From Streptomyces goshikiensis (GTDB lineage Bacteria > Actinomycetota > Actinomycetes > Streptomycetales > Streptomycetaceae), in NCBI RefSeq assembly GCF_014650555.1, contig NZ_BMVE01000008.1, positions 248,001 through 312,000 of the forward strand: a stretch of DNA of 64,000 nucleotides, in the 5' to 3' direction. A program made the position numbers and the translations under genes. The notes under the pieces are model-generated. The model had not been told where the DNA came from. It saw only the letters and a program-made list of their open reading frames with translations, and ran no database searches. Positions 33,566 through 42,637 of the stretch are shown piece after piece. Positions within the stretch are counted from its first letter, which is position 1; every line of letters starts with the position of its first letter.

Positions 33566-34381
33566 TCAGTTACCGGTCGCAAGGGCGTCTTTCAGCCGTC
33601 GCTCGCCCGCCGCGACCTCGAAGGGCAGGGTGTTCCCGGGCGGCGGGAACGGGCAGATGAAGTGGTCGGCGAAGGCACAGGGCGGCAGCACGGCCCGGTT
33701 GAAGTCGACGTCGACCGCGCCCCCGGCATCGGGGACGCCGGGCCTCAGGAACCGGAAGCGGTAGCTGGAGCGGCCGCCGGTGGCATCGCCGAAGACGGCC
33801 CAGAGACTGCCGTCGTCCTCGTCCACGGCCATCTGGAGGGTGTGTTCGGCGCCCGCGTGGACGAAGCTCAGCTCGCCGCCGAGGTCCAGTCCGCGCGCCC
33901 GTCCGTCGACGTTCTCCACCCGCACGGTCCGGTCCTCGCCGTACGGGCGGAACCGGCCCGGCAGCCTGAAGTCCGGGTCGTACGGGGTGGCCTCGATGCC
34001 GGCGAAGGCGGCCCGCGCCGGGGAGCCGGGGTCGAAGACCCGTACCGCCCACTCCCCTTCACGGCGCAGCACGACGAGCCGCGCCTCCCCGGCGGTGAGC
34101 CGGGACCGCGCGGGCGGACCCTCGTCGGCGGCGAGTATGGCCTCTCCGGCGAAGGGCTTCCCGTCGAGGGCGATGCCGTCCGAGGGGGCCGCCGAGAGCT
34201 CCATCGCGTCACCGGCGGCGCGCCAGTTCCCCGGAGCGGCCGGAATTCGACCGTCCGGGAAGTCGGCGAGCCAGAAGGTTCCGGTCAGCGCGAGGGGGCC
34301 GTAGGGGGCGGACACGGTGGCCACCCGGTGCTCGTGCCAGGTCCGCCAGGCGGCGTGCGGGTCGTGCGCGTCATCGTTCAT
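33566..34381 (-). CDS. DUF1684-family protein
   Basis: A 271-residue protein of the DUF1684 family, shown by the near-invariant C-terminal block DFNRAVLPPCAFADHF, then CPFPPPGNTLPFEVAAGE. The N-terminal WRTWHEHRVATVSAPYGPLALTGTFWL is the other family block. The fold is beta-rich and no reaction is established. It has no signal peptide. ATG 34381 is placed by GGAAGG ~11 nt upstream. Confidence 0.85.
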   Translation of the reverse strand: MNDDAHDPHAAWRTWHEHRVATVSAPYGPLALTGTFWLADFPDGRIPAAPGNWRAAGDAMELSAAPSDGIALDGKPFAGEAILAADEGPPARSRLTAGEARLVVLRREGEWAVRVFDPGSPARAAFAGIEATPYDPDFRLPGRFRPYGEDRTVRVENVDGRARGLDLGGELSFVHAGAEHTLQMAVDEDDGSLWAVFGDATGGRSSYRFRFLRPGVPDAGGAVDVDFNRAVLPPCAFADHFICPFPPPGNTLPFEVAAGERRLKDALATGN

Positions 34382-34458
34382 GCCGCTCAAGCCTTCCACG
34401 CCCGCCCGGACGGGAACCACCCCGTACGCCGTCCGGGCGCGCGGAATCTGAGAGGGCC

Positions 34459-35784
34459 TCAGCTACAGCCGCAGTCGCACCCGTCGCAGCCGTCACAGCA
34501 GCAGCCGTCACAGTTGCAGCAGCCGTCACAGCCGCCGCAGCCGGGATCGCCGCAGTCGCTGCACGCGTCGCACCACGGGTCCCGCTTCTTGCGGGACCAC
34601 GGGCCGTCGTGATCGGTGCAGCAGAGCTGGCAGGTGCAGAAGAGCCCGAGGGCGACGGCGCAGCCGGCGAGCAGCCCGCGGCGCGGCTTCTGCGGCGGCA
34701 GCCCGCCACCGCCGTGCCCGCCGGAGCCACCGGGACCGCCCGGGCCCATGGGCGGCGGCAGCCCCGGGCCGCCGGGGGCGAGCGGGGCGGCGGGGCCGTA
34801 GGGCTGGTGACCGTAGGGCCCCTGGGCGCCGCCGTACGGACCGGCGCCCGTGCCCGCGCCGGGGGCGCCGTAGCCCTGGGGCGGGGCGCCGTAACCCCCT
34901 GCCGAGTCCGTGACGGTGTGCCCGCAGGCGCTGGTCCCGAAGGCCCGGTCCACCGAGGTCCGCAGCTCGTGGACGAGCAGCCGGTGCGCCAGCCCCGCGT
35001 CCGCGAACTCCACCTCGCGCAGCGCCAGCCGGATGCCCCGCAGGGCGTCGTCACACAGCCGGCGCGCCTCGGCGAGGGAGGTCCCGGTGGCCGTGAGCGG
35101 GTTCCAGGCGCCCGCCGCGGCGTCGGCGGCCTGGTCCTCGACGGCGTCGAGCAGGTGCGCGAGCCGCCCGAAGTAGCGGCCCGCCTCGGCGAGCGGGGCG
35201 GCGTTGCCTGGCCGTCCCGCGAGGACCGCGGTATGCGCGAAGGCGGCGGCCGTCGCGGTCTCCGTCGGCTCGGTCACCACGAGCACGGGGGTGCCGGGCC
35301 CTGCCAGGGTCTCGATGCCGCCCTGCCGGTCGACGGCGTCCACCAGCACCGCCGTGTCGAAGCCGAGCGAGGCCCCGGTACGGGCGCCGGCCCGGTCCCA
35401 GCCCCGGGCCACCTTGCGCGCGGCGGCGGCGATCGGGGCCCGGGCCAACAGCCCGTCCCGGTCGGCCACGTGGTCCCGCACCTTCGCGGAGGCCAGCACC
35501 AGCGAGACGGCGGCCGCGAGCCGGGCCCCCTCGCCGTTGGCCACGGGGGCGGTGCGCATCCCGCGCAGCGGGCAGGGCCCGGCGGTGCGCCGGGCGCCGG
35601 GAGCGGGACCGGACTGAGCCTCCGTCAGAACGGAGACCAGCAGCCCGTCATAGTTGGTGACGATCCGGGCGAATTGCCCGTGGTCACCGCGAAGTGCCAG
35701 GCAGAGACCGCAGAGATGGGCCATCCACTCTGTCTTGAAACGCTCGCCCAGGCGGTGCGTGCAGGGCCTGACGATGCCGAACAA
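34459..35784 (-). CDS. DUF5685-family protein with a cysteine-rich C-terminal tail
   Basis: A 441-residue protein. The helical N-terminal ~300 residues match DUF5685: FGIVRPCTHRLGER, CGLCLALRGDHGQFARI and the distal FADAGLAHRLLVHELR. A Gly/Pro/Tyr-rich linker follows. The tail from about residue 405 is dominated by Cys, Asp and Gly (DACSDCGDPGCGGCDGCC and further CDGC units to the stop). The likely start is a TTG at 35784 with GGGGGAA 5 nt upstream, because the family begins at FGIVRPC; an in-frame ATG at 35823 would add 13 unrelated residues. The Cys tail suggests metal binding or a disulfide-rich surface. Function unknown. Confidence 0.82.
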   Translation of the reverse strand: MFGIVRPCTHRLGERFKTEWMAHLCGLCLALRGDHGQFARIVTNYDGLLVSVLTEAQSGPAPGARRTAGPCPLRGMRTAPVANGEGARLAAAVSLVLASAKVRDHVADRDGLLARAPIAAAARKVARGWDRAGARTGASLGFDTAVLVDAVDRQGGIETLAGPGTPVLVVTEPTETATAAAFAHTAVLAGRPGNAAPLAEAGRYFGRLAHLLDAVEDQAADAAAGAWNPLTATGTSLAEARRLCDDALRGIRLALREVEFADAGLAHRLLVHELRTSVDRAFGTSACGHTVTDSAGGYGAPPQGYGAPGAGTGAGPYGGAQGPYGHQPYGPAAPLAPGGPGLPPPMGPGGPGGSGGHGGGGLPPQKPRRGLLAGCAVALGLFCTCQLCCTDHDGPWSRKKRDPWCDACSDCGDPGCGGCDGCCNCDGCCCDGCDGCDCGCS

Positions 35785-36066
35785 TGCGTTCCCCCGTGTG
35801 TCATACGCGTACGTGCGGGGCATCGTATCCAGCCGGTTCGTTCACCCGTACGCCCGCACCGCTCACCCGCACGGCGGCGGCGGTCGTATTTTCACTCAGT
35901 CAGCAGCGGTAGCCGCCGGGAACCTCGGCCGTGCAACGGATGTTCTGCACCAGTACCGTCACGAAACCCCTGCGCGGCGGCTATCCACTTGGCGCGTTGT
36001 CAGCATCATGGACGACCATAGGGGCAGCTGAGAGAAGAAGACTGACCGCGGTGAAGGGAGGCGTCC

Positions 36067-36528
36067 ATGGGTTCGGTGCGCAAGGCGAGTGCCTGGTTGG
36101 GTCTCGTGGAGGACAGCGACGACGATCGGTACTACGACGACGACTACGCGGAGGCGGTGGAGCGGCAGCACGGCGGGTCGGTCTCCGGCCCCGGCGACCA
36201 GTGGGTCACCGACCCCCGGGTCAAGGTGGCCTCCGAGTCGGCGGTCGAGCAGGGCCGGCGGATCGCGACCGTCACCCCGGACGGTTTCCGTGACGCGCGC
36301 GGCATCGGCGAGCTGTTCCGCGAGGGCGTTCCGGTCATCGTCAACCTGTCGTCGATGGACCCGGGTGACGCCAAGCGCGTCGTCGACTTCGCCGCCGGTC
36401 TGACTTTCGGCCTGCGCGGCTCGATCGAGCGGGTGGCGACCAGGGTCTTCCTGCTGACCCCGGCCGACACCCAGATCGTGAGCGGCGAGCCCGCCGGCCG
36501 CTCGCGCGACTTCTTCAACCAGAGCTGA
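36067..36528 (+). CDS. sepF2: SepF-family protein (second SepF paralogue)
   Basis: A 153-residue SepF homologue. The N-terminal amphipathic start and acidic YYDDDYAEAVERQ region precede the SepF core TVTPDGFRDARGIGELFREG, VPVIVNLSSMDPGDAKRVVDFAAGL and the late FLLTPADTQI. Canonical SepF ties FtsZ to the membrane. Streptomyces carry extra paralogues, and from the neighbourhood this appears to be the SCO1749-type one, not the dcw-cluster sepF. The symbol is a paralogue label. A strong GGGAGG site precedes the ATG. Confidence 0.9.
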   Translation: MGSVRKASAWLGLVEDSDDDRYYDDDYAEAVERQHGGSVSGPGDQWVTDPRVKVASESAVEQGRRIATVTPDGFRDARGIGELFREGVPVIVNLSSMDPGDAKRVVDFAAGLTFGLRGSIERVATRVFLLTPADTQIVSGEPAGRSRDFFNQS

Positions 36529-36537
36529 GCCGGGCCC

Positions 36538-37710
36538 TCACCGGAAGGCGTCGAGCCCGGTGAGCGCCTTGCCCAGCACCAATTGGTGCATCTCGACGGT
36601 GCCCTCGTAGGTGAGGACCGATTCGAGGTTGGTGGCGTGCCGCATGACGGGGTATTCGAGCGAGATCCCGTTGGCTCCCAGGACGGTCCGCGCGGTACGG
36701 CAGATCTCGATGGCCTCGCGGACGTTGTTGAGCTTGCCGAAACTGATCTGTTCGGGCCGCAGCGTGCCCGCGTCCATCCGCCGTCCCAGGTGGTGGGCGA
36801 GCAGGATCCCCTTGTGGAGCTCCAGCGCCATGTCCGCCAGCTTGGCCTGGGTGAGCTGGAAGCCGCCGATCGGCTTCCCGAACTGCTCCCGCGTCCTCGC
36901 GTAGTCGAGCGCGGACTCGAAACTGGCGCGCGCCGCGCCCATGGATCCCCAGATGATCCCGTACCGCGCGTGGCTGAGACAGCCGAGCGGCCCCTTCAGC
37001 CCGGTGACACCGGGGAGCACCGCGTCGGCGGGCAGCCGTACGTCGTCCATCACCAGCTCGCTGGTCACCGAGGCGCGCAGCGACCACTTGTGCTTGATCT
37101 CCGGCGCGGAGAAGCCGGCGCTGTCGGTCGGCACGGCGAACCCGCGGATGCCCTCGTCGGTCTGCGCCCAGACGACGGCGACCGCCGCGACGCTTCCGTT
37201 GGTGATCCACATCTTGCGGCCGGTCAGCACCCAGTCGGTGCCGTCGCGCTTCGCGTACGTGCGCATCGCCGCCGGGTCGGAGCCGACGTCGGGCTCGGTC
37301 AGGCCGAAGCAGCCGATCAGTTCACCGGCCGCCATGCCGGGGAGCCAGCGCTGCTTCTGCTCCTCGGAGCCGTACTTCCAGATCGCGTACATCGCGAGGG
37401 AGCCCTGGACGGAGACCAGCGAGCGGATCCCGGAGTCGGCGGCCTCCAGCTCCAGGCAGGCCAGGCCGTACTGCACGGCGCTGGCGCCGGCGCAGCCGTA
37501 GCCCGTGAGGGACATCCCGAGCGCGCCGATCGAGCCGAGCTCGCGGGCGAGGTCCCGGATGCCGGGGAGTTCGCCGTTCTCGTACCACTCGGCGATGTGC
37601 GGCAGCACCCGGTCGGCGGCCCAGCCGCGGACGGTGTCGCGCACGGCGCGGTCCTCGTCGGTGAGGAGCTCGTCGAGGCCGAGCGGATCGGTGGGCAGGA
37701 ACGGTGACAC
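36538..37710 (-). CDS. acyl-CoA dehydrogenase, glutaryl-CoA dehydrogenase-like
   Basis: A 390-residue FAD-dependent acyl-CoA dehydrogenase. RSLVSVQGSLAMYAIWK and FGLTEPDVGSDPAAM are the flavin-binding blocks, and WITNG and ARTREQFGKPIG the second signature. LTYEGTVEMHQLVLGKALTG carries the catalytic Glu in the position used by glutaryl-CoA dehydrogenases. GcdH oxidatively decarboxylates glutaryl-CoA to crotonyl-CoA in lysine and tryptophan breakdown. Substrate assignment rests on motif similarity only. GTG 37710 starts the gene, close behind sepF2 in the convergent direction (9 bp between stops). Confidence 0.85.
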   Translation of the reverse strand: MSPFLPTDPLGLDELLTDEDRAVRDTVRGWAADRVLPHIAEWYENGELPGIRDLARELGSIGALGMSLTGYGCAGASAVQYGLACLELEAADSGIRSLVSVQGSLAMYAIWKYGSEEQKQRWLPGMAAGELIGCFGLTEPDVGSDPAAMRTYAKRDGTDWVLTGRKMWITNGSVAAVAVVWAQTDEGIRGFAVPTDSAGFSAPEIKHKWSLRASVTSELVMDDVRLPADAVLPGVTGLKGPLGCLSHARYGIIWGSMGAARASFESALDYARTREQFGKPIGGFQLTQAKLADMALELHKGILLAHHLGRRMDAGTLRPEQISFGKLNNVREAIEICRTARTVLGANGISLEYPVMRHATNLESVLTYEGTVEMHQLVLGKALTGLDAFR

Positions 37711-37867
37711 GGGGCCTCCCGGCGGCCTGAGTCGTTACCTAGCAGTGCAAGTCTGGCACCGCCCGCCCGACGCTAGACGCCGCCCCTCCCCCGATCAACC
37801 CCCACCCGAATCCAGCCCCGCCGGCGTGTGAGGCGCGGGATCCGGGGCGGAGCCCCGGCGGCGGCGC

Positions 37868-39550
37868 TCAGGCCACTCGCCCCGAGGAAGCCGGGCACGG
37901 CTCACCGGCGGTCTGCGCCGGCACCCACGCCTCGGCCTCGGCACCGTCACCGCCGGAGGCCTCGCCCCCGCACTCCATGACCTTCGGCAGCTTCAGCGCC
38001 ATCACCGCCCCCGCCAGCAGCAGACCCGCGCTGACCAGCAGCGTCACGTGCAGCCCGTGGACGAACGCGTGCCGCGCCGCCGCGTGCAGGGCCGCCCCGG
38101 CGGGGCCGCCGAGCTGCGCCGCGATCTGGTAGGCCTCGCCGAGCGAGTGGGCCGCACCCGCCGCGTCCCGTTCCGAAACCCCCGGCACCCCCACGAGCCC
38201 CGGCGCGTACGCCGCGTTCATGACGCTGCCGAGCAGCGCGATGCCCATGCCCGCGCCCAGCTGGTACGAGGTCTCGCCGATCGAGGCCGCACCGCCCGCC
38301 GTGGCCGCCGGGGCCTCGCTCAGCATCGACTCGTAGGCCGCGAACAGCGTGGTCTGGAGGCCGAAGCCGAGCAGGATGAACCCCACGGTGAGCAGCGCCG
38401 GCCGGTCCTGCTGCCCCATCAGCGTCAGCAGCAGCACCGCGAGGGCCGTCAGCACGAAGCCGCCGGACACCATCGTGCGCGGCCCGATCCGGGCGAGCGT
38501 GTACGAGCCGGTGGCGCCGGCGGCCATGGCGGCGAAGGTGAGCGGCAGCAGCCGCAGCCCCGTCTCCAGCGGGCTCAGCCGCAGCACCAGCTGGAGGTAC
38601 TGGACGGCTATGAGCTCCAGTCCGACCAGGGCCAGCATGGCGAGCACGATGCAGCCGACGGACGTCGAGAAGGCGGCCCGCGAGAACAGCCGCATGTCGA
38701 TCAGCGGGTGCGTGCGCCGCCGCTGCCGCCGGACGAACAGCACCAGCAGCGTCGCCCCGAGCAGCAGCGGGACCAGCGCCCCGGCGTCGGCGAGGTGCCG
38801 CTCAGCCCCGATCCGCTTGATCCCGAGGACCGCGCCGAGCACGCCGGCGGCGGCCATGAACGCGCCGAGCACGTCCCACGGGCCGTCGCAGGAGCCCTTC
38901 GACTCGGGCAGCAGCCAGCGGCCCAGCGGCAGGATCAGCGCCATGAGCGGGATGTTGATGAGGAAGACGGAGCCCCACCAGAAGTGCTCGACGAGGAAGC
39001 CGCCGAGTACGGGCCCGCTGGCGGCCCCGACGGCGGCTACGGCCGTCCATATGCCGATGGCGAGTGCCCGCTCGCGCCGGTCGGGGAAGACCTGGCGCAG
39101 TATCGACAGCGTGGCGGGCATGATCATCGCGCCGCCGATGCCGAGCAGGGCGCGGGCCGCGATCAGCACCTGCGCGCTGTCGGCGAGGGCGGCGATCGCG
39201 GAGGCGACGCCGAAGAGCCCGTAGCCGAGGAGCAGGATCCGGCGGCGGCCCACCCGGTCCCCGAGGGTGCCGAACAGGATCAGCAGCGCGGCGCAGACCA
39301 GCGGGTAGGCGTCGACGATCCAGAGGAGTTCCATCGGGCCGGGGCGCAGGTCCTCGGTGACGGAGGGGACGGCCACGTGCAGGATCGTCGCGTCGAGCGC
39401 GACGAGGACGAGGCTGACGCAGAGGACGGCGAGGACGAACCAGCGGTTGGCGCCGCCGGAGGCAGCGCTCATCCGCTGCCGGAGAGAAGGGGCCGGGTGG
39501 CCGTCGGCGCTGCCGACGGACCTGTGGCCGGCCGCGTTCGTCTCCGACAT
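37868..39550 (-). CDS. DHA2-family (14-helix) MFS drug efflux transporter
   Basis: A 560-residue MFS exporter of the QacA/EmrB type. Motif A GDRVGRRRILLLGYGLFG, motif C-like GAASGPVLGGFLV and the start LVLVALDATILHVAVPSV (motif D1) mark the DHA2 subfamily. About 14 helices fit the length. It should expel hydrophobic or cationic compounds using the proton gradient; the substrate is unknown. The Cys/Pro-rich cytosolic tail is unremarkable. ATG 39550 follows GGGAGG. Confidence 0.9.
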   Translation of the reverse strand: MSETNAAGHRSVGSADGHPAPSLRQRMSAASGGANRWFVLAVLCVSLVLVALDATILHVAVPSVTEDLRPGPMELLWIVDAYPLVCAALLILFGTLGDRVGRRRILLLGYGLFGVASAIAALADSAQVLIAARALLGIGGAMIMPATLSILRQVFPDRRERALAIGIWTAVAAVGAASGPVLGGFLVEHFWWGSVFLINIPLMALILPLGRWLLPESKGSCDGPWDVLGAFMAAAGVLGAVLGIKRIGAERHLADAGALVPLLLGATLLVLFVRRQRRRTHPLIDMRLFSRAAFSTSVGCIVLAMLALVGLELIAVQYLQLVLRLSPLETGLRLLPLTFAAMAAGATGSYTLARIGPRTMVSGGFVLTALAVLLLTLMGQQDRPALLTVGFILLGFGLQTTLFAAYESMLSEAPAATAGGAASIGETSYQLGAGMGIALLGSVMNAAYAPGLVGVPGVSERDAAGAAHSLGEAYQIAAQLGGPAGAALHAAARHAFVHGLHVTLLVSAGLLLAGAVMALKLPKVMECGGEASGGDGAEAEAWVPAQTAGEPCPASSGRVA

Positions 39551-39683
39551 GCATGTACCTCCCGGGGTGAGCCCTCGTACTCGGTGGACCAGCGTCTTGC
39601 GGAGCCGCTGTGGGTGGTGCGCGGTGCGGCGTCCTACGGGGTCCGGCGTCGACGTGCGAGTGAACGGTCAGCGTACGCGAGTT

Positions 39684-39698
39684 CGTGAGCGCCTCACG
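39684..39698. promoter_or_regulatory. 15-bp dyad upstream of the MFS gene
   Basis: CGTGAG, CGC, CTCACG: a perfect 6-bp inverted repeat beside a minus-strand -35-like TTGACC. It lies 134 bp before the exporter start in the divergent spacer and could be an operator for its regulator. No regulator gene is adjacent. Confidence 0.35.
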
Positions 39699-39840
39699 TG
39701 GTCAAGCTCTCATCCCGACGGCGGTCGCCGTGTGGCGTGCGCCACTCGCCCCGGGCCCGCCCCTCCCCCCGTGTACACGACCGCTCACGGCCCGTGGTTG
39801 CGTCCGTTCCGCCCTGGAAGGGCCACCGATAATCGTCCCT

Positions 39841-40950
39841 GTGAAAGATCTTGGATTTCGCCGGGCCGCGCCCGCACTGGCCGTCTTCGCGGCGGTCCGG
39901 CTGCTCGGGCTCGCCGCCCTCGGGGTGTGGGGGGCGGTGGCCGGCAGCAGCCCGCACACGCTGCTCTCGGCGCGCTGGGACTCCCTCTGGTACGCGCGGA
40001 TCGCGGCCGAGGGGTACGGGTACGAGGTGGTCCTGCCGAGCGGGGCCGTCCACTCGAACCTGGCGTTCTTCCCGCTGCTGCCCTGGCTGGAGCGGCTGGT
40101 CGCGGCGCCGACCGGACTGTCGTACGGCTCGGCGGGCCTGGTGGTCTCGGTGGTCGCGGGCCTCGCGGCGGCCTGGGGGATCTTCGCGGTCGCCGACCTC
40201 TCCTACGGCCGCCGGGCCGGGGTGCTCGCGGTGGCGGCCTGGGCCGCGCTGCCCGTCGGCATCGTGCAGTCGATGGCGTACAGCGAATCGCTGTTCACCG
40301 CGCTGGCCGCCTGGGCGCTGTACGGGGCCCTGCGCGGGCACTGGCTGACGGCGGGCCTCCTCGCGGCCGGGGCCGGGCTGACCCGCCCGGTCGGCGCGGC
40401 GGTGGTGGCGGCGGTGTGGGTGGCCGCCGTCCTCGCCTGGCGGGGCGGGGAGCGGTCCTGGCGGATGCCGGCCGGAGTGCTGCTGGCCCCGCTGGGGGCG
40501 GCGGCGTACGTGCTGTGGGTCGGGGCCCGCACCGGTGGCGGGCTGCTCGGGTACCTAGACGTACAGGGCGGCTGGGGCAACGGCTTCGACGGGGGCTGGG
40601 CCTTCGCCCGCTTCATCGGGGCGCGCCTCGCCTCCTCCGCCTTCCTCGCCGGTGTCGGGCTGATCGCGGGGGTCGCGCTGGTGCTGTGGCTGTACGCGCT
40701 GTGCGTACGGCAGCGGCAGCCGGCCGCGCTCCTCGTGTACTGCGGGATCGTGGTCGCGCTCGCGCTCTGCGCCTCGGGGTACTTCGGTTCCAAGCCCCGG
40801 CTGCTGCTGCCGGCGTTCCCGCTGATGTTCCCGGTCGCGGTGGCGCTGGCGCGGTGGCGGACCGGGCGGGCGGCCGCGGTCCTGGGGGCGGTGGCCGCGG
40901 CCTCGGCGGTGTACGGGGCGTTCTGGCTGAACGGGTCGGGACCCCCGTAA
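39841..40950 (+). CDS. mannosyltransferase-like (PIG-V/GT39-type) multi-pass membrane protein
   Basis: A 369-residue membrane protein with ~9 helices. The loop after helix 1 (LSARWDSLWYARIAAEGY) has the Trp-Asp-Ser/Tyr pattern of PIG-V-like mannosyltransferases. VHSNLAFFPLLPWLERL and PVGIVQSMAYSESLFTALA follow the family. These enzymes transfer mannose from polyprenyl donors on the outer membrane face. The start is GTG at 39841, only 8 nt after GATAAT, with no ribosome-binding site, so the transcript may be leaderless. Confidence 0.75.
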   Translation: MKDLGFRRAAPALAVFAAVRLLGLAALGVWGAVAGSSPHTLLSARWDSLWYARIAAEGYGYEVVLPSGAVHSNLAFFPLLPWLERLVAAPTGLSYGSAGLVVSVVAGLAAAWGIFAVADLSYGRRAGVLAVAAWAALPVGIVQSMAYSESLFTALAAWALYGALRGHWLTAGLLAAGAGLTRPVGAAVVAAVWVAAVLAWRGGERSWRMPAGVLLAPLGAAAYVLWVGARTGGGLLGYLDVQGGWGNGFDGGWAFARFIGARLASSAFLAGVGLIAGVALVLWLYALCVRQRQPAALLVYCGIVVALALCASGYFGSKPRLLLPAFPLMFPVAVALARWRTGRAAAVLGAVAAASAVYGAFWLNGSGPP

Positions 40951-41143
40951 GGAAATCCCGCCTGCCGAAATAAAGTTCAGGTAAGCATGAGAAACAATGT
41001 ACGGACGATGGATCAAGGCGGCTCCAACGAATGCCGCGATAAAGGGAATTAACTCCCGCGTGAGACCAACTCCACATCACATGGTCATCACAAAGCGCGT
41101 GATTCGCACGGGCCGAGCATCGCCGCGCGGTAACGTCGATTCA

Positions 41144-42208
41144 GTGCGTACCGAACATTTCCTGACCCGTCTGGACCGGGCGTTCGCCCGGCTCGACCGG
41201 GAACCAGAGCGACCGGCTCATCTGCAAACGCCGCGGATGAGCCGGCACCGCGTCGTGCTCCTGGGGTCGACCCTGGCCTTCTACCTCGCCATCGTGGTGG
41301 CCGTCCTGACCACCTCCTGGCTGGTCCGGCTGGACTGGCAGATCATGTTCTTCCGGCCCTACGAGCAGTGGCCCCAGCTGCACGCCTTCCTCGACTACCT
41401 CGTCGTGCTCGGCCAGCGCGGGCCCACCGCCGTCATGGTCGCGGCCTGGCTCGGCTGGCGCTCCTGGCGGCAGCACACCCTGCGCCCGCTGATCACCCTC
41501 GGCGTGTCACTGCTGCTCCTCAACATCACCGTCGGCGCCGTCAAGCTCGGCCTCGGCCGGCTCGGCCCGCACTACGCCCGGGAGATCGGCTCGGCCGAGC
41601 TCTTCGCGGGCGGCGATATATTCCCCTCCGGCCACACCGCCAACGCCGTCGTGACCTGGGGGATCCTGGCCTATCTGGCCTCCACCACGGTCACCCGGCG
41701 GGTGCTGTCCGTGGTCTCCGCGGTCGTCTCGCTCAGCGTCGGCGCCACCACCGTCTACCTGGGCACCCACTGGGTCAGCGACGTGCTGCTCGGCTGGTCC
41801 GCCGGCCTGCTGATCCTGCTGGCGCTGCCCTGGTTCGAGCCGCTCATCGCCCGGATCGAGGCCTACGTGTTCGAGGTCCGCGAGCGGATGCGCCGCCGCG
41901 TGGAGGCCGGGCTGGTGCCCGAGCCGGTCGCGGCCGCGCTCACCCCGCTGCTCTCCGCGGGCGGGAAGTGGCAGCGCCGCCGTCCCGTCGGGCCCCTCGC
42001 CCCGGCGGCCCAGCCCGCGCCGGCCGCCACCGCCGGGGCGGGGCACTCGCCGGTCACCGTCCGGCCCGCCGCGCACCTGCCACGGCCGCACGTCATCCGC
42101 TCCGAGCGGACCCCGGTCACCCCGGCCGGCAGCCGCCGCCCGGCGCACACCGAGCGGGCCGGAGCCGCCGCCCGGGGGACCTCGGCCCGCCCGGTCGCCG
42201 GCGGCTGA
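41144..42208 (+). CDS. PAP2-superfamily membrane phosphatase
   Basis: A 354-residue phosphatase of the PAP2 (type 2 phosphatidic acid phosphatase) class. Six helices carry the three catalytic motifs: KLGLGRLGPH (a slightly atypical motif 1), FPSGHTAN with the His of motif 2, and YLGTHWVSDVLLGW with the nucleophilic His of motif 3. Targets are lipid phosphates or undecaprenyl-pyrophosphate-like lipids. The ~100-residue C-terminal tail is basic and Pro/Ala-rich. The likely start is GTG 41144, with TAACGT 7 nt upstream and no Shine-Dalgarno, suggesting a leaderless transcript; longer upstream starts exist. Confidence 0.88.
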   Translation: MRTEHFLTRLDRAFARLDREPERPAHLQTPRMSRHRVVLLGSTLAFYLAIVVAVLTTSWLVRLDWQIMFFRPYEQWPQLHAFLDYLVVLGQRGPTAVMVAAWLGWRSWRQHTLRPLITLGVSLLLLNITVGAVKLGLGRLGPHYAREIGSAELFAGGDIFPSGHTANAVVTWGILAYLASTTVTRRVLSVVSAVVSLSVGATTVYLGTHWVSDVLLGWSAGLLILLALPWFEPLIARIEAYVFEVRERMRRRVEAGLVPEPVAAALTPLLSAGGKWQRRRPVGPLAPAAQPAPAATAGAGHSPVTVRPAAHLPRPHVIRSERTPVTPAGSRRPAHTERAGAAARGTSARPVAGG

Positions 42209-42637
42209 GCCGCCCGGCCCGCGGGGGCGGTACGCACGACTCCCCCGCGCCGCACACAGCCCACCCTCGCGGCGGGCCGGTCACCGACCGGCCCGCCGCG
42301 GGCATTTGGGGCGCGGTCGTCCATTTGGCCAAGTCGTCAGCGTGACGCCGGGGCGTTCGCCCGTCCCGGGTCACGCTTGGGTCACGGAATGTCGACAGTT
42401 CTTTGACAGAGGCGCGTTCGCCCCACTCCGTCTGCAAAGGTGCCCCGGCAATTGTTTCGGAGGGCGCGACACGCCCGCCGTACCGGTGGTTTCGAATTCC
42501 CGCCCGGTGCCATTTAATTACCGTGGAGTATTGCCGGACGCGCTGGTTCAGACCAGGCGAATCCCCCTCAGATTCCTTACATCTCCTTCACCTTCGGGCA
42601 CCGGATTCCCCGCCCCGGCGCGGCGCGCCGGGGTCCC
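42209..42637. other. convergent intergenic region of 429 bp
   Basis: It holds the PAP2 terminator (42268-42300). The rest, from ~42330, is comparatively AT-rich with no open frame of credible codon use and no recognised RNA or repeat. Confidence 0.6.
42268..42300 (+). terminator. 15-bp perfect hairpin downstream of the PAP2 gene
   Basis: CGCGGCGGGCCGGTC pairs perfectly with its complement around ACC, followed by GGCATTTGGG. It lies 60 bp past the PAP2 stop. Confidence 0.75.
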
